From assembly GCA_025350325.1 (NCBI GenBank), contig JANXYB010000067.1, positions 1 through 62,322 of the forward strand: a stretch of DNA of 62,322 nucleotides, read 5' to 3'. Source of the DNA: Acidobacteriaceae bacterium (GTDB taxonomy: Bacteria > Acidobacteriota > Terriglobia > Terriglobales > Acidobacteriaceae). Shown here piece after piece: positions 8,665 through 18,331 of the stretch; position 1 is the stretch's first letter; the number at the start of each line of letters is the position of its first letter. A program made the position numbers and the translations under genes. The notes under the pieces are model-generated. The model worked only from the letters and a program-made list of their open reading frames with translations. It did not search any database and was not told the origin of the DNA.

Positions 8665-10194
8665 CTAGAAATCCACGTGAGCACGCACCGAGCCGACCCA
8701 AGTTGGGCCTCGATCACGGTTGTATCCGGGATTGTCGATATGCTGGACGTCGACGGAGTAGAACAAACCGCGCCATGCATGCCAGGTGTAGTAGCTTTCG
8801 ACGATGTTTTCCCGGCCGTAATTCAGTTTCCCGTCCCCGAGCAGAAAGCCGAGGCCACCGAGGCGCAAATAGTTCTGATGGTCGCGCTTGATCGCATTCG
8901 AGACCACGGCTATTGCGGCCCTGTCGGCGGGGCGATGCCAACGCGCGCCAGAATAGTCCGCTCCCGCCTCAACCGTCTCGTCAACCTCGGTGTAGGCAAA
9001 CGATTCGTGTTGACCTTCGTTCCAACCGAAGCGGCCAAAGACGCGCAAATGTGCCGTCAGTTCCTGCTCCGTGTTGTAACCAAATCCATACTTGAGCGCG
9101 CCGAAATGTTTGTGAAGTGTGATAGTCGGCGTGCTATTGACGCCGGCAAGATAAGCATCGACAGCCTCGCGATAGGTGCCCATGTGCGCGCGGTTGGCGT
9201 AAAACAGTAGCCGCTCGACTCCCTTGCGACGGCGAATCAAACTGTGACGCATTTCTAACTCGCCGTTCTGAGCATGGGCGCGGCTAAGGGCCCAGTCCAT
9301 GTCGATGCCGTTGGCCACGACGGGCATGGCGAAGAGACCGTAGCGAATGCTCCATGCGCGGTCATCGTACTCGGCCATTCCGCCTACGGTGTAGCCGCGG
9401 GTGTCGGCGGCGTAATCCCACGCGCCATTGTTGTCTACCGTCCAATTCATGAATTGCAAATGGCTGTCGGAACCCACCGAACTGACATCGAAAAAATCGG
9501 GCAGCGTCATCTTGCCGACGCGCAACTCTATGCGGCGCACGGGCACCTTGGGCGCAGGCGTGAATGGGCCTGCCTGTTGCTCGGTTGTGTCATCAGTAAG
9601 GCCGATGACTTGATGAATGCCGTAGCGCGCGACATAGGGCACCGATCCAAGATTGGGATTACGGACGACGTCGAGATTGGTAAAGCCCGCAAGCCCCAGC
9701 GCCTGGCCCAGTCCGCGCCCCGCAGCGGTTTCAAAGTCGAGAATGAGATCCGTGTTGTAGCGAATAGAGCGCGTCGGCCGGAGCGCGGTGTAGAGGGTGC
9801 CGACCATAGAGGTTTTGTATTCCGCGGAGTTGCGAAAACTATTCTGTCCCTCGTACATGGAGTGGAAGGGAAGACGTCCCTGGTAAATAATGTTGGCTTG
9901 GCCTGACACCCAGTAACGGCTGTCGCGGGGATGAGTGAAGTTGGTCAGCGTTGGGGTTTCAGGCGACGCGGTAGGGGTTGCTGGGTTATCTGGCTTGCGG
10001 TCGGATTGCGCCTCCGGTTGGTGCAAGAGAGCGATGTTCGGCGACTTGACGATTACAAATTGCGAATGCGGCGTGGGAGCCAGGGAATCGGTGATGGAAC
10101 TCTGGCTGCTAGCGGGCACGGCAGCGAAAGCGATCGACGCCAGTAAAAGGGTGCGCGCAAACGGAATGAGTAGCCGATGGGATGCCCGGAACAT
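8665..10194 (-). CDS. OprB-type carbohydrate porin
   Basis: 509 residues with a signal peptide (cleavage near ASSQ, about residue 30), a variable proline/threonine-rich linker to about 85, then an outer-membrane beta barrel. Family signatures near the C-terminus are GRFGWNEGQHESFAYTEVD, GLGFLLGDGKLNYG, ESYYTWHAW and NPGYNRDRGP, ending in a terminal Phe (AHVDF) as expected for BAM-dependent insertion. OprB porins pass sugars through the outer membrane. That fits a Gram-negative envelope and the neighbouring sugar genes. Confidence 0.88.
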   Translation of the reverse strand: MFRASHRLLIPFARTLLLASIAFAAVPASSQSSITDSLAPTPHSQFVIVKSPNIALLHQPEAQSDRKPDNPATPTASPETPTLTNFTHPRDSRYWVSGQANIIYQGRLPFHSMYEGQNSFRNSAEYKTSMVGTLYTALRPTRSIRYNTDLILDFETAAGRGLGQALGLAGFTNLDVVRNPNLGSVPYVARYGIHQVIGLTDDTTEQQAGPFTPAPKVPVRRIELRVGKMTLPDFFDVSSVGSDSHLQFMNWTVDNNGAWDYAADTRGYTVGGMAEYDDRAWSIRYGLFAMPVVANGIDMDWALSRAHAQNGELEMRHSLIRRRKGVERLLFYANRAHMGTYREAVDAYLAGVNSTPTITLHKHFGALKYGFGYNTEQELTAHLRVFGRFGWNEGQHESFAYTEVDETVEAGADYSGARWHRPADRAAIAVVSNAIKRDHQNYLRLGGLGFLLGDGKLNYGRENIVESYYTWHAWRGLFYSVDVQHIDNPGYNRDRGPTWVGSVRAHVDF

Positions 10195-10406
10195 TCGAAG
10201 GCCTTTCCTGAAAGTTACGCGAGCACATCAGCTTGGGCGTCCATATCCATCCGGGTGGTGGCCGCAGTAAGCATTTGCATCCATGGCCGGATGGAAGACG
10301 TCATGGAGACTCATATCGATTTTTATCCAATGAATTGATGGTGAGCTTATTTGGGCAATTAAAAGCTATCGGTTTACAGAGACTTAACATTCATAAACGC
10401 GCTATC

Positions 10407-10982
10407 TTATGCACGGCCTGCGAATTCGCGCGTTTCAGTGTAGACGTTAATCTTTTCGCCTTCTTCAATGAAGAAGGGGACGCGAATCTCCAAGCCGGTT
10501 TCGAGCTTGGCGTGCTTGGTAACCGCTCCGCTGGCGGTGTTGCCGCGGACGCCAGGTTCTGTAAAGCTGACCGTCAGTTCAACGAGTTGAGGTAACTGCA
10601 GGCCGATGGGGTTGCCATTGAACTTGTCAAGCTTGATAATCGCGCCTTCGAGCAGGAATTCAAGGGCGTCGCCGAGCTTTTCTGGCGACAGCATGATGGT
10701 GTCGAAGGTTTCCTGGTCCATGAAATAGGAACCTTGGCTGTCGCTGTAGAGGTAAGAAGCTTCGACCGTCTCAAGGTCAGGCTCTTTGAATTTGTCGCTA
10801 GCCTTGAAGGTCTTGTCGAAGACGGCGCGGGTGAGCAGGTTGCGCATCTTGAGGCGAACCAGGGTTTGGCCGCCGCGCGCGGTGGGCGTGGACACTTCAG
10901 CTTCAAGACAGTAGTAGGGTGCGCCCTCAAACTCGAAATACATCTTACGTTTTACGGTAATGGCTTCAATCAGTGCGGCCAT
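10407..10982 (-). CDS. Elongation factor P family, EfpL (YeiP)-like
   Basis: 191 residues with the three-domain EF-P/IF5A layout. It starts at an ATG preceded by GAGGA five bases upstream. Domain I carries TPTARGGQTLVRLKMRN (residues 32-48). In canonical EF-P this loop reads KPGKGxA with a modified Lys; the longer SPTARGAATL form with Arg at the tip (here R36) is the hallmark of E. coli YeiP/EfpL. The C-terminal domain has VRGNTASGAVTKHAKLETGLEIRVP, close to both forms. These factors relieve ribosome stalling at proline-rich sequences. It may well be annotated simply as efp. Confidence 0.88.
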   Translation of the reverse strand: MAALIEAITVKRKMYFEFEGAPYYCLEAEVSTPTARGGQTLVRLKMRNLLTRAVFDKTFKASDKFKEPDLETVEASYLYSDSQGSYFMDQETFDTIMLSPEKLGDALEFLLEGAIIKLDKFNGNPIGLQLPQLVELTVSFTEPGVRGNTASGAVTKHAKLETGLEIRVPFFIEEGEKINVYTETREFAGRA

Positions 10983-11028
10983 GGGTTCCTCAGAAGTATA
11001 TCTCTACCATTTTACCGTACATTCAGCG

Positions 11029-11074
11029 GGTACCCCTCCCCCCCGTATCTGGATAGAAGTTATTTCGTTTGTAG
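11029..11074. repeat. C-rich dispersed element, copy 1
   Basis: ACCCCTCCCCCCC followed by CTGGATAGAAGTTATTTCG. A second copy with the same order of a C-rich tract and CTGGATGGAAGTCATTTG is at 45852-45900. Confidence 0.55.
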
Positions 11075-11346
11075 CGGTTGCGCGGTGGGGGCGACGGTAA
11101 AAATCTGATTCCAAAGGACTTCGCCGCAGAAATTTGATTCTAAAGGGTTTGCGGGTTCAGAAGGGCTAGTGTCGGTGTCGAGCCGCCGACACAGCGCACA
11201 GTTCGTCCTTGGGGGTGCTCTTCTCAACTCTGGCAGTGCTGGTATTCATTGTGCGGGCTGGACGCGAAATGATATGCAATGGAAGCGGGGTGGGTGGCGG
11301 CGCGGTCTTATGGGCTGAGGAAAAAGGCTACTGACGGCATTCCTCA

Positions 11347-11440
11347 GGGCTAAAGCCCATGAACTTTATTGGGTTTATCGGCACGACTGAAGTCATGCCC
11401 TGTTACAAGGCCCAACACAGCGATTTTTGCAGCTGTAAAG
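11347..11440. repeat. REP-like palindromic element, copy 1
   Basis: GGGCTAAAGCCC (11347-11358), then the imperfect palindrome GGCACGACTGAAGTCATGCC (11380-11399), then CTGTTACAAGGC and GCAGCTGTAAAG. The same modules in the same order occur at 20490-20672. Confidence 0.7.
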
Positions 11441-11517
11441 TGCATGCGCGATACTAAGCGCAGCTTCAAATGTATCTGTTCTGATGAGTGGGCCTCAAGG
11501 CTCTGAGGCCCGTACCG

Positions 11518-14127
11518 CTACGCGCTGGCGGGGGCGCGGAGGTCGCTTAGGGCGGCGGTCAGGTCGGCGGCAAGAGCTTGCTGGGTATCAAGGGTGAGCT
11601 TCGCGCCCTGCCGAGTCAGGTAGAAAACGTCGATGGCGGTTTCACCTTCGGTGTCGATCAGGGCCACCTCAATGTTGCACTGATGAGTGCTGAGAGTGAG
11701 GGCGATCTGGCGCAGCAGGCCGGGCACGTCTTGTGCAACCACCTGCAACAGGGTTGAGTGGGTGGACGATTCCGAGTCGAATTGAAGGCGGGTGGTCACT
11801 TCAACCTTGACGTTGGCGGGATTACCGGCGTGGCGACGAGCATCGAGCATCTGCTCGACGGGCACACGCAGGGCGACCACGTCATAGACGTAGGCAAGGA
11901 ATCGGTCTTTCTCGCTGGGGTTCAGTTCAATGGTGCGGAAGACGTCGGTGAATTGGAAGCTGTCGACCACCACGCCGGCTTCATTGGAAAATGCGCCGGC
12001 CTTGACGATGTTCATGCCCCAGGCAGCGAGTGCGCCGGCCACGTCGGCAAAGAGGCGGCTCCGGTCGCGCACGATCACGGTGAGGTCGAAGAGTTGCCGA
12101 TGCGGCCGCAGGTCTAATTGAACGGGATCTTTGTCGAGGTTGGCAGCGAGCTGGAAATGGTTGCGGATGTGTTCAGGGAGGCGGGTTTGCAGATAGCGCT
12201 GCGGCAATCCTTCGAGGAATTGCTTGAGATCGTCGTACTGATTTGGCGACACCATGGAGCGAATGCGATTAAGGAGCGTGGGGTCAATGGCGGCGTGATA
12301 ACGAACTTCGTCGACGCTACGGTCCATGAAGTTGGCGGTTGCCATGTAGAGCTGCCATAGACTCTCGGCTTTCCACGGCGTGAGGGCTTCAGGATTGACG
12401 GCCTTGATGTCTGCGTAGGTCAGCAGCGTAAGCATTTTTAAAAGCGCAGGACTGGCGATGGTCTCGGCAAAGCCGCGCACATTTTCCTGATCGAAGATGT
12501 CGCGGCGCAAAGCGTTCGACATTTCAAGATGCAGTCGAATGAGCTTGAGAACCGACTCGCGCTCTTCAGTATCGAAGTCAAGCCGGGCCATGAAACTGTC
12601 GGCGAGCTCAACGCTCTGCACGGTGTGTTCACCATTGCGGCGGCCCTTGCCTGTGTCGTGGAGCAGCAGCGCGAGCAGGAAGAGGTCGAGACGATCGATC
12701 TCCGGCAACAATTGGGCGAGACGCCGTTCATAATCGTGCGCCGGCTGGCGCAGGCTGTGCACATTATCGATGGTGAGGAAGGTGTGTTCGTCGACGGTAT
12801 AGCGGTGATAGCTGTCGCGAATGACGAGCGCATCGATGCCGTGAAATTCAGGGATGAGCATCTCAAGGACGCCAAGCGCGTGCATGGTACGCAGGGCGTG
12901 CGCGGCGTGTGGGCCAAGCAGGACTTCGCGCAGCGAGTTCCAAAGATAGGGCCCCTCGGGGATGTGGATGGCGAGTGCGGGCAGGGCGTCGGTGATGCGG
13001 TCTTCAGCGGCCTGGGAGAGCGCGTAACCGTGCGTGGCCATAAGCGAAAAGATGCGCAGGATGGCGGCGGTATCGCTGAACTGCGCCCCGGGAAGGATGT
13101 CGATGCGACCCTGGTCCAGGATGAAGTCGGTGCCGGCGATGGGGGTGCGGCGGCGTCGGAATTGGCGGTAGAAACTGACGGGCGCGGGCAGATGCTCCAT
13201 CAGCAAGGCGGCGCGGCGATAGATGACGCGGGCATGGCGATAGTAGGTCCGCATCCAGTAAGCCGGGTCGGCGGTGCCGCGGGTCTCAAGGCCGATGGAG
13301 TTGGCTGCTGCTTCATCTTGCGACTGCCAGTCGAGCGTATTGTCGTCGCGGCCGTGGCGGAAGTGAAGGAAGCATCGGGCGGCCGCTAGAAAATCGAAGG
13401 CTGCCTCAGCGTCGCCGCGGGCGCTCTGGAAAACGCCGCCACGCTGACGAGGCCACTCTTTTGTCTCTTTCAAGTGAAAGAGCAGGGCAAACCAGACGGC
13501 GAGGTGGTAGTCACGCAGGCCGCCGGGGCACTCTTTCAGGTTCGGCTCGAGATGGAAGATGGTGTTGCCGAACTTGGCGTGGCGGGCGCGGGCTATTTCG
13601 CCGAGCTTTTGGGTGATGGTGTTCCACTCGCTCAGGACCAGCCCGGGAAAAACGCTCTGGTGAAGCTGCTGGTAGAGAGGGAACTGGCAGGCTAAAAAGC
13701 GGCGGTCGAGGGTGGCCAGGGTGAATTCAAGATTGTCGGGATCGAAGCGGCCAGCCTCTTTGATGGTGCGCGAACTGGGGCTGGCGCGAAGGCCGATGTC
13801 CCACATGCCCTGCACTACGGCGCGGACGGATTCACGGGTCTGCTCCTCGGTCTTTTCGTCGGCAAAGGCGAACATGACATCGATGTCGGAGTAGGGGAAA
13901 AGATCTTTGCGGCCGTACCCGCCAAGGGCCAGCAGGGAAACGTTTTGCGCGGAATGCGAGCTGAAGGCGCGACGCCAAATCTCGATGAGGATGCGGTCAA
14001 CCACGGCGGATCGGCGACGGATCGCGGCCGTGCCATCGCCCGTCCGCTCACAGGTCTGGCGGACGAGCGCCATCTCGCGAATATACTGCTCCCGTAGATC
14101 GTCAACCGCCAAAGCGACTGGATTCAT
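11518..14127 (-). CDS. glnD: Bifunctional [protein-PII] uridylyltransferase/uridylyl-removing enzyme
   Basis: 869 residues from the ATG at 14127, close to the usual 850-900. Domains in order: nucleotidyltransferase with [18 protein letters not shown], a GlnD helical linker with [11 protein letters not shown], an HD phosphohydrolase with [10 protein letters not shown] and HTV, and two C-terminal ACT domains ([19 protein letters not shown] and [20 protein letters not shown]) that sense glutamine. It adds UMP to PII when glutamine is low and removes it when high. The frame stays open to an ATG at 14301, but that would add 58 atypical residues. glnB, its substrate, lies on the same strand 0.8 kb upstream. 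Confidence 0.93.
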   Translation of the reverse strand: MNPVALAVDDLREQYIREMALVRQTCERTGDGTAAIRRRSAVVDRILIEIWRRAFSSHSAQNVSLLALGGYGRKDLFPYSDIDVMFAFADEKTEEQTRESVRAVVQGMWDIGLRASPSSRTIKEAGRFDPDNLEFTLATLDRRFLACQFPLYQQLHQSVFPGLVLSEWNTITQKLGEIARARHAKFGNTIFHLEPNLKECPGGLRDYHLAVWFALLFHLKETKEWPRQRGGVFQSARGDAEAAFDFLAAARCFLHFRHGRDDNTLDWQSQDEAAANSIGLETRGTADPAYWMRTYYRHARVIYRRAALLMEHLPAPVSFYRQFRRRRTPIAGTDFILDQGRIDILPGAQFSDTAAILRIFSLMATHGYALSQAAEDRITDALPALAIHIPEGPYLWNSLREVLLGPHAAHALRTMHALGVLEMLIPEFHGIDALVIRDSYHRYTVDEHTFLTIDNVHSLRQPAHDYERRLAQLLPEIDRLDLFLLALLLHDTGKGRRNGEHTVQSVELADSFMARLDFDTEERESVLKLIRLHLEMSNALRRDIFDQENVRGFAETIASPALLKMLTLLTYADIKAVNPEALTPWKAESLWQLYMATANFMDRSVDEVRYHAAIDPTLLNRIRSMVSPNQYDDLKQFLEGLPQRYLQTRLPEHIRNHFQLAANLDKDPVQLDLRPHRQLFDLTVIVRDRSRLFADVAGALAAWGMNIVKAGAFSNEAGVVVDSFQFTDVFRTIELNPSEKDRFLAYVYDVVALRVPVEQMLDARRHAGNPANVKVEVTTRLQFDSESSTHSTLLQVVAQDVPGLLRQIALTLSTHQCNIEVALIDTEGETAIDVFYLTRQGAKLTLDTQQALAADLTAALSDLRAPASA

Positions 14128-14360
14128 AGGTGTATGTGGTTCGTGGATCGTGTATTGCTTGCCGAAGCAAGAGGACGTTTTAACAGGATAAGCGATTTTG
14201 TTCGGGTCTGAGCAGTTTTGGTCGGAGGAGATGGAAAAACGCGGTTGTTTTCTTGACTCTGGGACCGCTGGAGCCATCGAAGGCCCTCTTTGAAGCATCA
14301 CAACCTATAGCTGGTGAGCCAAACAGAAGGCTCATCGCAGTGAGAGAGGGAAATACTTTT

Positions 14361-14840
14361 ATGCCCGATACGAAAGACGCAACTCAGATTGACCAGGCCG
14401 TCAAGAGCCTCATCGACGCACTGAACGAAGACCTCGCCCGGGAATACCAGGCCATCATCGCTTATACCGTTTATAGCAACGTGCTCAAGGGCGCGCAGTG
14501 GATGAGCATCGCCGCCGAGCTCAAGAAGCATGCCGGCGAAGAATTGCAACATGCCCTCATCATCGCCGACCAGATCGATTATCTCGGCGGGATGCCGACA
14601 ACGAAGCCAAAGGAAGTCAAGACTTCTGAAAAGCCGGAAGACATGATTCGCTTCGATCTCGACAACGAAACCGAAACCATTCGCAACTATCGGGAACGCG
14701 TGAAGCAGGCTGAAGCGATTGGACACTACGCGCTGTCGGAAAGGCTGCGGAAGATTATCGGGCAGGAGCAAGAGCACCAGCACGACCTGGCGACTGCGCT
14801 GGGGATCGATGTGCCAAAGGTGCAGTTCGAAGGCGCGTAA
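14361..14840 (+). CDS. Ferritin-like/bacterioferritin-type protein
   Basis: 159 residues forming a four-helix bundle. Iron-ligand pattern: E28 (DLAREYQ), E61xxH64 (GEELQHA), a Glu in the third helix (ETIRNYRER) and E138xxH141 (QEQEHQHDL). This matches ferritin/bacterioferritin di-iron sites, so iron storage or oxidative-stress protection in the cytoplasm is likely. No heme-ligand Met is obvious. GAGGG sits ten bases before the ATG. It is divergent from glnD and sits between glnD and glnB, though a functional link to nitrogen control is not implied. Confidence 0.8.
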   Translation: MPDTKDATQIDQAVKSLIDALNEDLAREYQAIIAYTVYSNVLKGAQWMSIAAELKKHAGEELQHALIIADQIDYLGGMPTTKPKEVKTSEKPEDMIRFDLDNETETIRNYRERVKQAEAIGHYALSERLRKIIGQEQEHQHDLATALGIDVPKVQFEGA

Positions 14841-14864
14841 ACCGGGAAAAGCAAATGGCAAATG

Positions 14865-14902
14865 CAGGCGCGGTTCCCGCTGGGGCTGCGCCTGTTTCGT
14901 TT
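14865..14902 (+). terminator. Hairpin terminator between convergent genes
   Basis: CAGGCGC and GCGCCTG form a 7-bp stem (14865-14871 with 14888-14894) followed by TTTCGTTT. It lies between the ferritin-like gene and glnB, which converge. Confidence 0.6.
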
Positions 14903-14947
14903 GGGTGAATTGCGGCGACTGGTGGGCGGTGAACCCATGCGAGTGAG

Positions 14948-15391
<444 letters not shown>

Positions 15392-15553
15392 TTACGGCAG
15401 TGCAAGCAGAAGCCGAGGCCGGCTAAGCCGGAGCATTGAGGGAATAAACAGGTTTCGCGAATGCGATGGCAATCCAACTTATGACTGCCCGCTAAGCAAC
15501 GCCTGAGCAACATTCCCCACTCTAGGTAGAGGTAGGAAGGGTAAAATCGCGAT

Positions 15554-16129
15554 ATGGTGTCATCGCAGGAGCGCGACCGTTACGCGTTTGGATCGTTGGA
15601 GAGCAGCGGCAAGAACCGCGCCAAATTGCAGGAAGTGAATTACGGTTTTGAACAGCCCGAAGGCGTGTTCATGACTTCGCTGGATTTTGCGGTCAACTGG
15701 GTGCGCAAAAGCTCGGTGTGGCCGGTGACATTTGGCCTGGCCTGTTGCGCGATTGAGATGATGTCGATGGGCGCTTCGCGGTTTGATATTGCGCGTTTCG
15801 GAGCAGAGGTTTTCAGGCCGTCGCCGCGGCAATCGGATTTGATGATTATTGCGGGCCGCGTCGCGCAAAAGATGGCGCCGGTGATTCGCCGCCTCTACGA
15901 CCAGATGCCCGAGCCTAAGTGGGTCATTTCGATGGGAGCATGCGCTACATCAGGTGGTGTGTTTAACAATTACGCCATTGTTCAGGGAGTGAATCAGATC
16001 ATCCCGGTGGACGTGTACGTTCCCGGGTGTCCGCCGCGCCCAGAGCAGCTGATGTATGCCATTACTCTTCTGCAGGAAAAGATACAGCGTGAACCACGGA
16101 GCTTGCTTAAAACTTTGAATGTAGGGTGA
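15554..16129 (+). CDS. nuoB: NADH-quinone oxidoreductase subunit B (standalone)
   Basis: 191 residues. The four cysteines that bind cluster N2 are present: [10 protein letters not shown] (C64, C65), GACATSGG (C130) and VPGCPPRPE (C159). NuoB is the peripheral-arm subunit next to the quinone site of complex I. Unusually, no nuoA, nuoC or nuoD flanks it: glnB is upstream on the other strand and an OmpA-like gene follows. It is therefore an orphan or second copy, with the main operon presumably elsewhere. Confidence 0.9.
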   Translation: MVSSQERDRYAFGSLESSGKNRAKLQEVNYGFEQPEGVFMTSLDFAVNWVRKSSVWPVTFGLACCAIEMMSMGASRFDIARFGAEVFRPSPRQSDLMIIAGRVAQKMAPVIRRLYDQMPEPKWVISMGACATSGGVFNNYAIVQGVNQIIPVDVYVPGCPPRPEQLMYAITLLQEKIQREPRSLLKTLNVG

Positions 16130-16230
16130 AAGGGCGCTTTTAGAAAGCTGTCCTTAGTTAAAACACACAACGAGATCGAAATGGTCCATTTTTGAATGCC
16201 GGAAACATGGGATACCAAGAAGGCAACTCG

Positions 16231-16259
16231 TTGACAAAAATACGCTCTGTCTGAGTAAT
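16231..16259 (+). promoter_or_regulatory. Candidate sigma-70 promoter of the OmpA-like gene
   Basis: TTGACA at 16231-16236, a 17-base spacer, then AGTAAT at 16254-16259. It lies about 145 bases before the ATG, leaving a long leader that ends with GCGGAGGA. Confidence 0.4.
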
Positions 16260-16403
16260 CCTATGTTACGGTTAAGATTGATGTGTAAATTTTCTCGACC
16301 GGTAATTCTTCGAGGAGCCCGTTGGTTTTTGATCGGAAACAGGTACGGATCAGTAACCCTTTTCCAACTTTGATTCACAGTTTTTTTTGCGGAGGATAAA
16401 CGC

Positions 16404-18119
16404 ATGTATTTGCGAGTTTCAAAATTTGCTTGCCTAGCGCTGACTTTGGGCTGCGTGTCACTCATGCCGTTAGCGATGACGGCTCAGGACACAGGTAACC
16501 CCTCGGCCCCGGCCCCAACAGCGGATAATCCCAAACCGGGAGGCGGAGAAGGTGTTAAGCCACCATCGAAAATGCCGGTAACCGATTCGCCATCGAAGTG
16601 GGACATTTTTGCCGGATACAGCTACCTGGCGCCCAAGGGCAATGTCGTGGCGAACGACTACCCGCGCTCGGTTAATTATGGCGCCATCGGCAGTGTGAGC
16701 CGCTACTTCAATAACTATGTCGGCGTGCAGGTCGAAGGCGATTATCACAACGATAACAACGAAAATGTAGTGAACGATGATTTTGCCGGCGGATCAGCAG
16801 GCTTGATCTTCCGCTTCCCTACATCGGACATAACGCCTTTCGTCCATGCCCTAGTGGGCGGCGAAAGCGTGGGTAGCTATTACTACCCGAACAAGTGGGG
16901 CGTAGTGCTAACGGCCGGTGGAGGTATGGATTACAACACACCACTCTTCAATCACCGTTTGGCAATCCGCGTTTTCCAGGCTGACTACCAATACACGCAC
17001 GAAGACTTCTACCCGATAGGGCGCGGCAACTTCAAAATTGCGCGTTTGAGCGCGGGCGTAGTGTTCAAGGTTGGAACGATTGCGCCGCCGCCTCCAGTTA
17101 CGCTGAGCTGCGCTGCGAGCCCGACCTCGGTCTTCCCTGGCGAGCCGGTCACTGTGACCGCCACTGCCGGCATGCTGAATCCTAAGGAACACGCGATCTA
17201 TACGTATTCTGGGCAAGGCGTAACGGGTACCGACACCACCGCGAAAGTCGACACCGCCAACTTGGCGCCTGGGTCCTACACCGTAAACTGCGGTATCAAG
17301 GAAGGCAAGCCCGGCAAAGAAGGCATGAAGCCGTGGCAGGTTGCCAACGGCACGACGACCTTTACCGTGAAGGAATATGAGCCGCCGACTCTTAGCTGCT
17401 CGGTAGCTCCGACGACGATCAAGCCGGGTGATTCGGCGACCGTCACCGCCACCGGCGTCAGCCCGCAGAACCGTCCATTGACCTACAGCTACACGGCTGC
17501 GGGCGGCACCATCAGCGGCAGCGGGACGACCGCAACGTTCGCTTCAACTGGCGCTCCGACTGGCCCTGTCGCGATCACCTGCAACGTGGCCGACGATAAG
17601 GGGCACAACGCGACGAGCAACACGAGCGTCACGATCGAAGCTCCTCCGCCGCCTCCGCAACCGCATGCCCAAGCGCTCTGCTCGATCAATTTCGAGAATG
17701 ACAAGAAGCGTCCCGGCCGTGTGGACAACGAAGCCAAGGCTTGCCTCGATGAAGTAGCCCTTGACCTGCAGAAACAGTCCGATGCCAAGGTCGTTGTAAT
17801 CGGCGAGTCAACCGCCGATGAAAAGACGATGCCGAAGCATCACCGCAAGAACGCCAAGATGGAAGATCTGGCCGCACAGCGTGCCGTCAACACCAAGGAC
17901 TACCTGGTAACCGAGAAGGGTATCGACGCCTCGCGCATCATGGTTGTCACCGGTCCGACGGAGGGTCAGAAGGTTGAAGACTACCTGGTTCCAGCGGGAG
18001 CGGACTTCAACAAGGACATGACTGGAACTACACCTGTAGACGAATCCGTTGTGAAGGTACAGGCGCGCAAGCCCCTGCCGCCTGAGCATCACGGAAAGCG
18101 TCACGCAGCAAAGAAGTAG
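16404..18119 (+). CDS. OmpA-family outer membrane protein with Ig-like domains
   Basis: 571 residues: signal peptide (1-27), Pro-rich linker, an eight-strand-type beta barrel (about 55-225, starting WDIFAGYSYLAPKG), two Ig-like domains with paired cysteines (about 232-325 and 328-412), a proline hinge and a C-terminal OmpA-like domain (about 424-555). The peptidoglycan-binding helix reads DLAAQRAVNTKDYL, with the conserved Arg. It probably ties the outer membrane to the wall while exposing Ig modules; barrel-plus-Ig-plus-OmpA is a less common order. GGAGG lies seven bases before the ATG. Confidence 0.85.
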   Translation: MYLRVSKFACLALTLGCVSLMPLAMTAQDTGNPSAPAPTADNPKPGGGEGVKPPSKMPVTDSPSKWDIFAGYSYLAPKGNVVANDYPRSVNYGAIGSVSRYFNNYVGVQVEGDYHNDNNENVVNDDFAGGSAGLIFRFPTSDITPFVHALVGGESVGSYYYPNKWGVVLTAGGGMDYNTPLFNHRLAIRVFQADYQYTHEDFYPIGRGNFKIARLSAGVVFKVGTIAPPPPVTLSCAASPTSVFPGEPVTVTATAGMLNPKEHAIYTYSGQGVTGTDTTAKVDTANLAPGSYTVNCGIKEGKPGKEGMKPWQVANGTTTFTVKEYEPPTLSCSVAPTTIKPGDSATVTATGVSPQNRPLTYSYTAAGGTISGSGTTATFASTGAPTGPVAITCNVADDKGHNATSNTSVTIEAPPPPPQPHAQALCSINFENDKKRPGRVDNEAKACLDEVALDLQKQSDAKVVVIGESTADEKTMPKHHRKNAKMEDLAAQRAVNTKDYLVTEKGIDASRIMVVTGPTEGQKVEDYLVPAGADFNKDMTGTTPVDESVVKVQARKPLPPEHHGKRHAAKK

Positions 18120-18129
18120 ATCACTCGGT

Positions 18130-18161
18130 GGGGCGCCCGTTGCAAGTGTGACGGGCTCCCC
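18130..18161 (+). terminator. Stem-loop after the OmpA-like gene, no T-run
   Basis: GGGGCGCCCGT pairs with ACGGGCTCCCC (one mismatch) around a 10-base loop. Without a T-tract it may stabilise the mRNA end rather than terminate. Confidence 0.4.
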
Positions 18162-18245
18162 ATCTCAGCAAGCGAACACCTTTGCCGGGCGTAGCTTTGG
18201 CCAAGCGTGAAGAGGTTTTGTAAAGGTTACCTAAAGCAAATTTTT

Positions 18246-18284
18246 AGAGGCTGACTGGTATCCCCAGTTGGCCTCTTTCATTTA
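18246..18284 (+). terminator. Rho-independent terminator
   Basis: AGAGGCTGACTGG pairs over 13 bp (two G-T) with CCAGTTGGCCTCT around TATCC. It is flanked by TTTTT before and TTTCATTT after, so it should stop transcription from the OmpA-like gene ahead of the BNR gene. Confidence 0.75.
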
Positions 18285-18331
18285 GGTTCGGTTGCTAATC
18301 AGCATTTAAATGTAAAACAGGAGCAGACCCC

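Larger units (their letters stand above)
10983..11517. other. 535-base intergenic region with repeats
   Basis: No convincing gene. It holds a C-rich repeat element (11029-11074), an imperfect tandem pair (about 11099-11127 and 11128-11155, sharing the form AAATYTGATTCYAAAGG) and a palindromic repeat (11347-11440). The rest shows no recognisable signal. Confidence 0.6.

Noticed and set aside
14128..14301. N-terminal extension of glnD
   Set aside because: 58 extra residues of unlikely composition; the ATG at 14127 gives a normal GlnD length.
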